Assembly: GCA_037349315.1 (NCBI GenBank)
Contig: JBAIAC010000161.1
Span: 538,501 to 602,500, forward strand
Length of the DNA stretch: 64,000 nucleotides
Reading direction: 5' to 3'
Source: Chelydra serpentina
Lineage: Eukaryota; Chordata; Testudines; Chelydridae
The notes beneath the pieces are model-generated. The model worked only from the letters and a program-made list of their open reading frames with translations, had not been told where the DNA came from and ran no database searches. Shown in pieces: positions 12,283-22,572 of this stretch. Within the stretch, counting starts at the first letter, position 1. Each line of letters starts with the position of its first letter. A program made the translations under genes and the position numbers.

Positions 12283-13372
12283 TAACCCAGCCTCAGGCCT
12301 CCACATAGATACCCAAGTCAAATATAATGAGGATTAATGAAAATCTTATTCATCATATAAAAAAGTTCTACCAATCCCAAAGGATCGGACACGTTACCTC
12401 CCAGGTTAATGAATAGTCCAGATTTTACCCAAATACACGCTACAGTCAATTCTTATTAACTAAACTAAAATTTATTAAAAAGGAAAAGAGAGAGAGAGGA
12501 TTGTTTAAAAGATCAGTATACATGCAGACATGAGTTCAATTCATTGAGATTCAGATTCATAGCAGAGATGGAGAGCTTTGTAGATGCAAAGAGTTCTTTC
12601 AGAAAAAGTCCAAAGGTTATAGTCCAGTGTTTATATTTCAGGGCGATCCAGTCAGAACTGGGATCTCAGTCCTTGTGGTTTAGACTTCCCCTGCATGAAA
12701 CCTCAAACACATCTGAGATTACAGGATCAGGACCCAAGCCATTCTTTATATAGTTTCAGGCCTTCTTTGACAGCTCGGAGTCCCCCAGCGAACAATAGAC
12801 GCTCATTTCCTAAGCATCCCCAGTAATTATTCACACAGATTACCATAAGGCAATTGCCTGTTTTTCCACCATTCGCAGATGATTTGCTATACATTTCAAA
12901 GAGAGATGAATACAGTGATATCACTATGTTTACAGTTCATTTAAATGTTAAGATGTTCTTTTGATCTCTGAATTAACAGAATGCAGCATAGACAGGGACT
13001 GTTTGACTACATTGTTAACCTTTACCAATATATCTTTAAGGGTTGAATTTAGATAATTTATCCTGCGTGATGTTTAACCCTTTCTGGTCATGCATCACAG
13101 GAGGTAAATCAGAAACTCCTGTTTACATTCTCTCTTGGTGTAAGCACAAAGTGACAGTCACTTAGACTGAAGAGCAGCAAATTTAAAACTAACAGGAAAC
13201 CCTCTTTTACACTACGCACGGTTAGCCTATTTATTGCCACAAGATACCACTAAGGCCGAGATCTTGGTAGGTTCCGGAAAAGGATTGGACATTTTATATG
13301 GATACTGGAAATATCCACAGTTACATTAGAGAGAATAAAAAAATAAACATAGTACTACAAAGTTGGGAGAGG
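12283..13372. other. AT-rich sequence, nothing recognised
   Basis: Contains 'aaaatttattaaaaagg' and a short GA tract near 12,480-12,500. This may be part of a decayed LTR element, but I see no termini or duplications, so I leave it unassigned. Confidence 0.4.
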
Positions 13373-13380
13373 ATGTAAAC

Positions 13381-13701
13381 TAGGGGTCTCAAACACGTGG
13401 CCCGTGGGCCACATGCGGCCCACGGAGTTATTTCCTGCGGCCCGCCATAGGCGCAGACTTCACTGGCAGCCAAGCTCCAAACATTACTGAGTGTTTATAT
13501 TTTATTAAAACCCCTGTTTGCATTACAGTTTTTAAAAAGTTAATACATTGACTTTTAATAGAATACTATATTACTTTTCATTTTTTTCATTTTTGACTAT
13601 ACTTTTGTATCATTGTATGAAAAGGTTTCAGTGATGTGGCCCTCGGGCCAATTTACTAGTTCTCATGTGGCCCTTCTGATGATTTGAGTTTGAGATCCCT
13701 G
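13381..13701. mobile_element. Non-autonomous hAT element, 321 bp
   Basis: The left end TAGGGGTCTCAAAC and the right end GTTTGAGATCCCTG are inverted repeats. A perfect 8-bp duplication, ATGTAAAC, flanks it (13373-13380 and 13702-13709). The interior has the 'gtggccc' motif near both ends and an AT-rich middle. It has no coding capacity. Confidence 0.85.
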
Positions 13702-13848
13702 ATGTAAACCCTCATGCAGCAGACTGTGAACCAAACTCAGAGGCATTGAGAGAGAAACTGCTCTTAGAGGCAGATTATTCCATAATTGACCACTTTTGGC
13801 TTTCTTGTACATTCCACTGAAGCATTTGTACATTCCACTAAAGCATCA

Positions 13849-14050
13849 GGGGGGAGGGATAGCTCAGTGGTTTGAGCATTGGCCTGCTAAACCCAGGGTT
13901 GTGAGTTCAATCCTTGAGGGGGCCATTTAGGGATCTGGGGCAAAAATCTGTCAGGGGACAGTACTTGGTCCTGCTAGTGAAGGCAGGGGATTGGACTTGA
14001 TGACCTTTCAAGGTCGTTCCAGTTCTAGAAGATTGTTATTTTTTTATTAA
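13849..14050 (+). mobile_element. tRNA-derived SINE with CR1-type 3' tail
   Basis: The head contains pol III promoter-like boxes: 'tagctcagtggtttgagc' (A-box region) and 'gagttcaatcc' (B box). The 5' and 3' acceptor-like segments do not pair, so it is not a functional tRNA. After 'ggatctggggcaaaa' it passes into a CR1-type 3' end ('ggattggacttgatgacc'). Turtle tRNA SINEs that share their 3' end with CR1 are known, and this fits them. Five related segments occur elsewhere in the window. Confidence 0.85.
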
Positions 14051-14440
14051 ATGGAGATATGCCAATCTGGGAATGGGCACTGTCACGTTGGAATACATAG
14101 ACCCCACAGCTTACTTTTTTCTGGGCCTCTGCATTAGTGACTGCTTCTGTTCCTCCTCGCCATGGTGATAATTCAGAGTTCCAAATCTTTCATTCACTCC
14201 TCCTTCCATATTCCACTCCTCCTCCTTCCATATTCATTTAGGCTGTCTCCTGCAGGCCCACAGAGTAAATCTATGCCAAAGCATGTAATCTCTGATTTTG
14301 GACATCAGAAATCAAAAGCACATCTGCTTCTAGTGTATGGTGGTAATATCTCCACTTTAGAGAGCTCTCGCCAAAACAGCCAGCCCTGTCATGCAAGGAA
14401 GGACCTGATCCTGGCAGATTTTGGACTTTCAACAGAATAG

Positions 14441-15370
14441 GGCTAAGATTTTGTCACGGATGTTTTTAGTATAAGTCACTGACAGGTCACGGCAATAAAG
14501 AAAAATTCACGGAAGCCTGTGACCTGTCCCTGACTTTTAGTAAAAATATCCATGATAAAATGGGAAGGGACTGGGCAGTGTGGTAAACCCAGGACAAACA
14601 GCTACCAAGGGGGAGGTAGTAACTAGTTCCAGGGGGTTAAAAGGCCTCTTCCTGTCCACTGAGGAGAGAGAACTACGGGGAAATAAGACTCAGCTGGAGT
14701 AGGGGTTGCTAGGGGGCTAATTAGGTCCAGCTGGCTGCAACTGCTGGAGACCTTTTTAAACCCTCCCCTGTAGGAATGGGAGGGGAGTCTGAGAGTGTGA
14801 GGAGCAGGGAAGCTGCCTGTAGGACACCAAAGCCTTCCCGGAAGGAGGGCTGCCTTTCCTCTTCAGAAGGGAAGGAAAACAAACTGAAGGGACTGACCAG
14901 GGGAAGATATAATCGGACCCTGCGCTACAAGTAAGGGTTTGCCTTGCCGAAGCCTGTGTCTCCGTGGCGTAAAAGGACTGAGACTGCTGAGGAGAGACAG
15001 GTACTTTGCCACAGCAGCTTCGGGGTGGCTAGGAGCTCTGGGGCCCTCACCACCCATGGGAACTCAGAGCTCTGGGGTCCCCCTGTCACCAGCAGCAGAG
15101 GGGAGCTGTGGGGGTCCCCCTGTTGGCACTGCCGGGGAAATGGGAAGCTACAGGGGGTCCCTCTGCCACTGTGGCTGGCGACGAGATGTGGGGTACCTCC
15201 GCTACCCATTGCGGCTGAGAGCTTGGGGGCCCACTTCCTCAGGCAGCAGGGATACCTTATAGCTCCCTGCCGCTGTGGGAGGCGGCGGCACCCTGCAGCT
15301 CCCAGGCGCCAGGGTTGAAGTCATTGAGGTCTTCCGTGACTTCTGCAACCTCCGTGACGAAACCGTAGCC
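14441..15370. mobile_element. Non-autonomous DNA element with 20-bp inverted ends
   Basis: The left end GGCTAAGATTTTGTCACGGA matches the reversed right end at about 17 of 20 positions. Just inside the left end, 14,453-14,575 folds back on itself ('gtcacgg...acaggtcacgg' against 'cctgtgacctgtcc...'). About 700 bp of unrelated GC-rich sequence lies between this and the right end. Superfamily not determined. Several short open frames inside are not convincing genes. Confidence 0.6.
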
Positions 15371-15904
15371 TTAAATATCATCCATGCATAAAATCAGTTT
15401 TAAAACAGGAATCTTGTAGCACAGGTGACAACTTTTGCTGGCGCCGGTGGGTGCTTGCACCCCGGCCCGACTCCACCCCTGCCCCAAAGTCCTCGCCCAA
15501 ACTCCACAAAGTGGAGGTGGGGAGAGGGTATCTGCCTTTAAGGAGGTGAACAGAAAGTTGTGTTTGTCCCTTGGGGTTCCTGTGTGCTGTAATTGAGTCA
15601 GCATGTCAGAATGAAGTATGGAAAGAGCTTTGTGGAGAGGGAGAAGGGGAGAGCTCCTTACTCAATGTATAAAGGGCTTGGATGAGTTCTCTGTCTCACA
15701 GTGGTAACGATGCTCTGCTTGATGCATTGCTAAAGCTATGACTCGTTAGCTGTCCAGCCGAGATCTACGGCTGATGTTTCCCTAGGATTTGTAATCTTTG
15801 TTCGCTTGAGAAGCTGAGAATAATTGACTCTGGCTTTGCTTGTGCTGTGGAAGAGGAGGAGGGGCAGATAGGAAGGGGAAGGTGATTGAATATGCTACTG
15901 TGTT
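15371..15904. other. Unique sequence with a C-rich fragment
   Basis: About 15,437-15,510 has a short C-rich patch like those in nearby hAT elements. Nothing else is recognisable. Confidence 0.4.
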
Positions 15905-16058
15905 TTAAGAACAGACGTACTTAAGAGCCCACATCTGATGAAGTGGGCTATAGCCTAGGAAAGCTGATGCTGAAATACATTTGTTAGTCTCCAAGGTGCC
16001 ACAAGTAATCCTGTTCTTTCTACGGATACAGACTAACACGGCTGCTACTCTGAAACCT
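15905..16058 (+). repeat. Short dispersed repeat with hammerhead-like fold
   Basis: It contains CTGATGA (15935-15941), a hairpin (GTGGGC...GCCTAG, 4 of 6 pairs), GAAA (15959-15962), then a 2-bp stem GC-TGAT-GC followed by TG. This is the order and spacing of a minimal type I hammerhead ribozyme. The base at the cleavage position (15972) is G, which hammerheads do not tolerate, so this copy should be inactive. It ends with 'cagactaacacggctgctac'. Membership of a Penelope-like family is inference. Confidence 0.55.
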
Positions 16059-16820
16059 GCTACTATGTTTTGACACTCAAACATAAGCAGAATAGCCTGC
16101 AAGGGCCTCTCTTATTTTAAGTATTTTTAAATCTTAAAGTAACAAAAGCTGTTATTTCTCTGTCTTGTTTCTCTTGGGCTGGCTTTACATTTGGGGGTCT
16201 GGGAAATACTGAATTGCTTTTCTCTGTTAGCTTTTCAGTTCTGCATTTGAAATCCCACTGAAAAAAAAGTGAATGATTTCAGCACTTAGGCCTGGCAGAA
16301 AGTTGCTGCTGCTGGCTGCCTGGCTTTGGTCTTGATGGTGTGCTGGCAGCTTCGTCTTTGGCCCTAGCCTATGGCAGCATTGCCCTTGGAGCTTGTGTAA
16401 ACTGAAAGCCTGCTGATTCTGATATTTCCATGCTAACCAGCTAGTTTTGTCTTGATTCTTTCTTTCTTTTTTTTTTTTGGTCTTTACCTCTGGCACTTTC
16501 GTATTTTTGTAAAGCACTCCTAGCCACGTATTTGATGCCGTGATAATTACCATAGCGATAGCAATGGCTTAAATCTGAAAAATGGGGGAGATGGCACCAT
16601 ATTTTCAAGCATTATCTATTTTGAAAGAGAAACAGCTTCTTTTATTTGAAGCAGTGAGGTTTTTTTCAAGTAACCTGTGTGTCATGGGGGGTTTGAAGAG
16701 CAAAAGCAGAGATGCTGAGGGGAGTGATGGGAGAGAGGAAAGGGACACAGAGATGATGGTCTGGACATCCATGTGGGACTCCTGTGTAGGTGGATGAAGG
16801 AGGCAAAGATGCCATTCTAT
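16059..16820. other. Unique sequence, nothing recognised
   Basis: Contains a pyrimidine-rich tract near 16,460-16,480. No gene or element ends seen. Confidence 0.5.
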
Positions 16821-16825
16821 ACAAC

Positions 16826-17597
16826 TGTCAAGGTTCCCTCCCCACTCTGAACTCTAGGGTACAGACGTGGGGACCCGCATGAAAGACCCCTTAAGCTTAT
16901 TTCTACCAGCTTAGGTTAAAACTTCCCAAGGTACAAAATCTCCCCTGCACCCTGAGAAAAGCTTCTCGCTGCCACCATCAAGTGATTTAAACTTGAAGTT
17001 CCCCTTCCCCCCAAAACATCCCTTTTCCTGGGGAGCTTGAGAATAATCTCCTAACCAATTGGTTACACAGTGATCCAAAACCCACCCCCCAGGGTCTTAG
17101 AACAATGGAAAACAGTCCGATTCTTAAAAGAAGGATTTTATTAAAACAAGAAAGGTAAAAATCATCTCTGTAAAATCAGGATGGTATATCTTTTACAGGG
17201 TACTCAGTTTCCTAACTCAGAGGGATCCCCCCCGGGCAAAACCTTCAAGTTACAGAAAAATGCAACAAAACCAGGAATACACATTCCCTCCAGCACAGCG
17301 AATTTCCCCAGCTTAAAAACAAACAAAATCCTAAGCATTATCTAAATACTCACTAATTCCATAGAAGATGGATGGTTACTGCTTGATTTCTCTCCCACGG
17401 AGAGAATCACACAGACAGACAGACCAAACCCTTTTCCCCCCATCCCAAGATCTGAAAGTATCTTGATCCTTTATTGGTCAGATGCCAGCCCGGTCAGGTG
17501 TCAGCCTGGCTACCTGCGTTTCTTAACCCTTTACTGGTAAGAGGATTTTATAGCACTGCATCAGACCCTCTCACCCATTCCCTTTATATTTATGACA
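16826..17597. mobile_element. Solo LTR, 772 bp (family shared with 32,614-33,405)
   Basis: It begins TGTCAAGGTTCC and ends TTTATGACA, and a perfect 5-bp duplication ACAAC flanks it (16821-16825 and 17598-17602). A second member of the same family interrupts the Harbinger transposase at 32,614-33,405. It is a solo LTR of Gypsy or retroviral type, with no internal genes. Confidence 0.85.
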
Positions 17598-17929
17598 ACA
17601 ACATTCAACCTGCAGTTATTAATAGATGATTTGAAACTTTGGCAAGGTCGGCACTGTGGAGAGACAGGAAATTGATGTGGGACCCTAGTTGGCAACAAAT
17701 TGCCCACTTCTCCAGTTGTGAGCATGCTTCAACAGCAAACCTGACAAACTGTAGCCCAACAATGTGCTCTTTTGTGGTTCTGCCCCACAGGAGGCTGACC
17801 ATCTAATACACAGAGAGTTGTGATACAAAAATGACTGAGTTCCTGACAAACACGTCCGTGGTAGAAGCAGATGCTGAGTCTTTTAGCATTAGATTTCGGG
17901 GAAGGGGTTGGAATGGGGGCAGGGAAGAG

Positions 17930-18063
17930 GTGGGGGCAGGGGCGGGTCCTCATGGAAGGAGTGGAGTGGGGGCAAGGGCGGGGGGAGGGGTCAGTGATGC
18001 GGCCCTCGTGCCAATGTAGTAGTCCTCATGTGGCCCTCATGGTTATTTGAGTTTGAGACCGAT
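17930..18063. mobile_element. hAT element fragment
   Basis: The segment 'gatgcggccctcgtgccaat...gtttgagaccgatg' matches the right half of the hAT element at 13,381-13,701. The left end is not present. It is a truncated copy. Confidence 0.55.
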
Positions 18064-19910
18064 GTGGTAAACACTTTATAAACGTGGAGGTGGACACTGT
18101 CCCTGCCCCAAAGAGCTTATTCTGTCCAGATTAATTTACCTGCATTTTTGTAAATGATCTGTTTGTTCCTTGTCAGTGGAAGTTTTTCCATATTTTTGTC
18201 TAGTTCTTTTTTATGCTAGCTGGGATCATTACAGGTAAAACTTATAAGTAGTCTAGAATGTATGGGAGAATACTCATTTTTATTGTTAGCTCTTCCAAAA
18301 AGGAATAGAGGTAAATTGTGCCATCTGTTTGAAGTCCTATCTTCTTATCTGCAAAGTGGTATAACATGTAAACAAAATCATTTTATTCATCTTCAGGGAC
18401 AGGTTCATTTCTAGATATTTAAAACCCTGAGATGACCATTTGGCTGGAAAATCAGTTAACAAAGTAGGTTTTTGGGGGGGGGGGCGGAGTGGTTGAGGGA
18501 GGGGGTGGCTCACACTGAGTACTATTGCCTCTGATTTATTTATGCTGATATGAAATCCTGAAATAGTTCCATGCTCTCAGCACTGTCTAGTGACTTGAGC
18601 TTGTGTTGAAAATTGCTTAAATTTCAGTTATACACTGAAAGTCAGACCTCCATATTTATGGCTTCCATATTAAATTTCCTCTGTTTACAAGTCAAAAGAT
18701 GTTTAATTGCTGCCAGCCCTGCAAACTCTACCAGACATCTGAAAGTCAAGATGGGTCGTTCTTTCTTTATGACATTGCTGATTATACTAGTTTGGACAGC
18801 GAGATCCCACCCATATTGACACCTGTGCAGCCCTGTTGAAGGATAAAGGTACTGCTCAGGCATAATTGAGGACATCACGTGGAGATGGTGGGTTGGCTCA
18901 GGTGCCAGAGGGCCTAATTTGGCCTGGAGAACCTTTTCAGTATCTTAAATGCACATAGACCAACCTAGATTTATCCTTGCTGCCCTGGGAGCCAACAGCC
19001 CCAGCCCCACCGGCCTGGCGAGGTGCCAGAGGATTTCTGGGTTGTGGACTATCTGATACGTCAGTGTTGATTTCTTCAAAGATACTTGTGTCAAATTGTT
19101 CTTGCTGCTCTGCTGAAATTTGTATTATACCGAATAAATCCAAGAAGCTACTGATTTTTCGTAGCATCTAGCTCGTCTTTGGAAGAACTCAATGGTGTGT
19201 GTGTTCTTTTATGGAGGCCACACATGTGACTGTGTAATCGGGTCAACTCAGCCTGTCTAATATTCAGCTAGATTATTTCCACATTCAAACAAATTTGGTT
19301 GTGCATAGTTTAGAGATATTTGTGCCCTTGTTGTCGGGATTAAATCAAGTTGCTTTGAGATTTCCAGCATCTTGTCCTCAGAATTCTTCAGGATATAGAC
19401 TAGGTTGAAGGTCTCCTGGTTTGTTTTCTAAGCATATTTCTTTGACCATTTTTCTTATCCCTGGAAATACATAATTCTAGCATATGCTTTGAAAGCTTCA
19501 CATGCAATTAGAGGGTTTACATATTTATTTTCATTGGCTTGTGTGCTGAATCTTTGCACTAAAGTGTATAGTTGGGGAGTGTCTATCTTTTCCCTCTGTA
19601 TTCTTCCTGACTTTGGCATTTCAACCAAGTAATATCTCTTACATGGACAGAGATCATCAGTAGGCATGATTTTGTATAAATACGATTCTCTGTCTTGTTG
19701 TTGTTGTTGTTTTTTTAAATATCCTCTTTGGACTGGATGAAGTTATGAACTTCAGAATAGAAAATAATGTTTTTCTTCAGAGAATTGATGAATTTTCAAC
19801 TTTCTCTGAGAAGAAATCTGGAGAGCCTTTAACCTAATAACTGAGTGTGGTGTTGGAGAAGTTCTAAATTGGGATCATAACTAGTGTTAAGTCTCTTCTC
19901 TACCAGTCCC
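18064..19910. other. Unique sequence, nothing recognised
   Basis: No exon, element end or RNA gene is supported. A G-run lies at 18,473-18,484. Confidence 0.5.
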
Positions 19911-20309
19911 TCAGCCCTGGTCTACACTACGAGTTTAGGTCGAATTTATTAGCGTTATTTCGATTGATCCGTGCACCCGTCCACACGACGAACATCCTTA
20001 ACATTGATCCGTGCACCCTTAACATCGACTTCTAGGGCTCCTAAAATCGATCTCGCCACTCCACCCCCAACGAGGGGATTAGCGCTTAAAGCGATATTGC
20101 CGAATCGATGTAGGCTTAGTGAGGACGCAATTCGACGGTATTGGCCTCCTGGATCTATCCCACAGTGCAACATTTGACCGCTCTGGACAGCACTCTGAGC
20201 TCGAATGCTCCGCCCAGGTAGACAGGAAAAGACCCGCGAACTTTTGAATTTCATTTCCTGTTTGGCCAGCATGGTGAGCTGCAGGTGAGCGCAGATCTCA
20301 TCAGCAGAG

Positions 20310-20855
20310 GTGACCATGATGGAGTCCCAGAACCGAAGACGAGCTCCAGCATGGACCGAGCGTGAGGTACACGATCTGATCGCTGTTTGGGGAGACGAAA
20401 CCGTGCTAGCAGAGCTAGGGTCCAAAAGAAGAAACGCCAATACATATGCCAAAGTCTCCAAGGGCATGCAGGACAGAGGCTACAACAGGGACGCGCAACA
20501 GTGCCGTGTGAAAATTAAGGAGCTCAGGCAAGCCTACCAAAAAGCCAGAGATGCAAACAGCCGCTCTGGGTCAGAGCCCCAGACATGCCGCTTCTATGAT
20601 GAGCTGCATGCCATTCTAGGAGGTGCAGCCAGCACTGACCCACCCATGTGGTACCCACCCACTGACCCTCCGTATGTGGATCATCAGAAACCACAGAGGA
20701 GCATGATGATGATAATGATGCTGAAAATAGCGCCCAGACACAGCAAGGAAGCGGAGAAGCCCTTTTCCCCGATAGCCAGGAACTCTTTGTCACCCTGGAG
20801 CCAGTACCCTACGAACCCACCCAAGGCGTGCTCGATGCAGGAGAAGGGACCTCTG
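20310..20855 (+). pseudogene. Harbinger copy 1 MYB/SANT-like protein, exon 1
   Basis: The N-terminal part is a trihelix MYB/SANT-like DNA-binding domain: conserved W in APAWTEREVHDLI, the middle helix NTYAKVSKGMQDRGYNR, and the third helix QCRVKIKELRQAYQKARD. In this superfamily the MYB-like protein binds transposon ends and helps import the nuclease. A donor site (tctg/gtgagt) ends the exon at 20,855. The reading frame that holds the domain does not reach the donor in the right phase. The acidic tail (DDDNDAEN...DSQELF) is in another frame after about 20,690, so a one-base indel lies near 20,680-20,700. The first or third in-frame ATG could be the start. Confidence 0.8.
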
Positions 20856-20936
20856 GTGAGTGTACCTCTGTTAAATTAATACATGTTTTATAAGCAAGCG
20901 TGTTTAATGATTAATTCGCGGCCAGTACAGCTACAG

Positions 20937-21227
20937 CTACTGGAAAACTCTGTTAACATGTTCGGGGATGGAGCAGAAATCCTCCGGGGACATCTCCAGA
21001 AAGATCTCCTGGATGTACTCCCAAAGCCTATGCAAAAGGTTTCTGGGGAGGGCAGCCTTATCCTGTGCTCCGTGGTAACACACTCTACCACGCCAGGCCA
21101 GTAGCACGTAGTCTGGAATCATTGCTTTGCAAAGCCTGGCGGCGTATGGTCCCGGTGTTTGCTGGCATTCAAGCAACATCCGTTCTTTATCTGTCTGTGT
21201 TATCCTCAGAAGAGTGATATCATTCAT
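20937..21227 (-). CDS. Third Harbinger gene, antisense in the MYB intron, copy 1 (96 aa)
   Basis: This is an open frame of 96 codons starting at MNDITLLRIT and ending with a TAG at 20,937-20,939. It lies wholly inside the MYB-gene intron (20,856-21,774) on the opposite strand. A pyrimidine-rich acceptor (tatttcaaccag) sits just before the start, so an upstream non-coding exon is likely. It is homologous to the frames at 49,938-50,240 and 35,060-35,339. Shared blocks are DI-LLR-T, PGPYAA-LC-AM, WRG-V, LP-NL--R and the D...H.N..F tail. By eye, about 40 of 92 aligned residues match copy 3. No known domain is recognised; it looks like a small, helix-rich soluble protein with no signal peptide or membrane segment. 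Function unknown. Confidence 0.75.
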   Translation of the reverse strand: MNDITLLRITQTDKERMLLECQQTPGPYAARLCKAMIPDYVLLAWRGRVCYHGAQDKAALPRNLLHRLWEYIQEIFLEMSPEDFCSIPEHVNRVFQ

Positions 21228-21774
21228 GGTCACCTGGTTGAAATAGGGGAATTTTATTAAGGGGGTATTCAGAGGGGCTCCGTCCCTGCTGGGCTGTTTG
21301 CCTGTGGCTGAACGGAAATCTTCCCCGCTGTGACCCACGCGGTGGGGGGAGGGGGAACAGCGAACATCTTGGATGTGTGTCTGTGTGTGTGTGGGGGGGT
21401 GTCGATTAGGTTCGCGCTGCACATTAACCCGAAAACCGCCGCCCCTCCCTTTTCAATTGCCAACCAGTTTTAAATTGCCAGCCCAAAGGCTGTTTGTTAT
21501 GGGAAATGAGGGGGTTGCTGTTTGAAAACATTCCCACATGTTATGAAGGTTAAAGAAGCCTATAGACTGTGGCTTACCATGGCTGCCTGCAAGCCGAATT
21601 CTGTTGCCCGCCGGACCTGCTTGTGTGATCTCTCACACCAAACCGGCAGACCCTCAATATAACAGGCAAAGTGCAACCTTGGACCAAATGCACATGTGAT
21701 ATGTAATGTTTGGAGCATTGTTCTCTAATATGTGTCTTTTAAACTACTCCTCTCCCGTTTGTTTCCTCCCGCAG

Positions 21775-22296
21775 CTGCAAATGTTTCAACGCCACCCCTT
21801 TCATCACCGTCCCAGAGGCTAGCGAAGATTAGAAGTAAAAAAAAAAAGGAATCGAGACGATATGTTCTCAGAACTCATGGAATCCTCCCACACTGAAGCT
21901 GCCCAGCAGAATGCGTGGAGGCAGACACTGTCGGAGTCCAGGAAGGCAGAATTTGATCGCGCGGACAGGTGGCGTGAGGAAGAGAGACAGCGGCGGGATG
22001 AAGAGAGTAGGTGGCGTCAGCGTGCAGAGAGAAGGCAGGATGCAATTCTGAGGCTACTGGAGGATCAAACGGAAATCCTCCGGCTTATGGCTGAGGAAAG
22101 GCGTAGGGTTCAGGAAAGGCCGCCTGAGCCCAGACCGCCGCTACAGCCCCTGTGTAACCAACAGCCCTCCTTCCCGAGTCCCATAACCTCATCCCCGAGA
22201 CGCCCAAGAACGCGTTTGGGCGGCCTCCGTGCACCCAACCACTCAAGCCAAGAGAACAGTCCAAGCAAGAAAGGGCTGGCATTCAATAAGTTTTAA
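21775..22296 (+). pseudogene. Harbinger copy 1 MYB/SANT-like protein, exon 2
   Basis: The acceptor is cctcccgcag at 21,774. The exon starts in phase with the donor (tct g/ct gca) and encodes ANVSTPPLSSPSQRLAKIRS, then a lysine run. The downstream frame (DDMFSELMESSHTEAAQ...) is charged and coiled-coil-like (RWREEERQRRDEESRWRQR; AILRLLEDQTEILRLM) and ends at TAA 22,294-22,296. A run of 11 A at about 21,837-21,847 puts the two halves out of frame by one base. It is the C-terminal half of the DNA-binding partner and probably mediates contact with the nuclease. Confidence 0.8.
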
Positions 22297-22425
22297 AGTG
22301 CTGTGTGTCCTTGTCCTTCCCTCATCCCCTCCTCTACCACCCATCCTAGTGCTTCCCTTCCTCCACCACCTATCCCGGGAGACTGTCAGTTACCCCCATA
22401 GTTCCCCCTCTGTGTTTTACGAATT

Positions 22426-22465
22426 AATAAAGAATGCATGATTTTTAAGCAACAATGACTTTATT
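22426..22465. terminator. Convergent polyadenylation signals, Harbinger copy 1
   Basis: AATAAA on the + strand at 22,426-22,431 follows the MYB gene, and its complement TTTATT at 22,460-22,465 serves the transposase on the - strand. The two genes meet tail to tail with about 30 bp between the signals. Copy 3 keeps the same arrangement. Confidence 0.7.
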
Positions 22466-22572
22466 TCCTCTGCAAGCGGTGACCGAGGGGGGGAGGGCAG
22501 GGCGGTTTGGGTAAAGGGAAGTAGAGTGAATGAAGGGGCGGGGCTTTTCATTACTGGGGAAAAACAGAACTT

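Noticed and set aside
15935..15972. Active hammerhead ribozyme
   Set aside because: The base at the cleavage position is G and stem II has two mismatches, so I claim only a degenerate relative.
19955..20467. 170-codon - strand frame at the start of Harbinger copy 1
   Set aside because: Antisense to the left terminus and the MYB exon; not conserved in copies 2 or 3.
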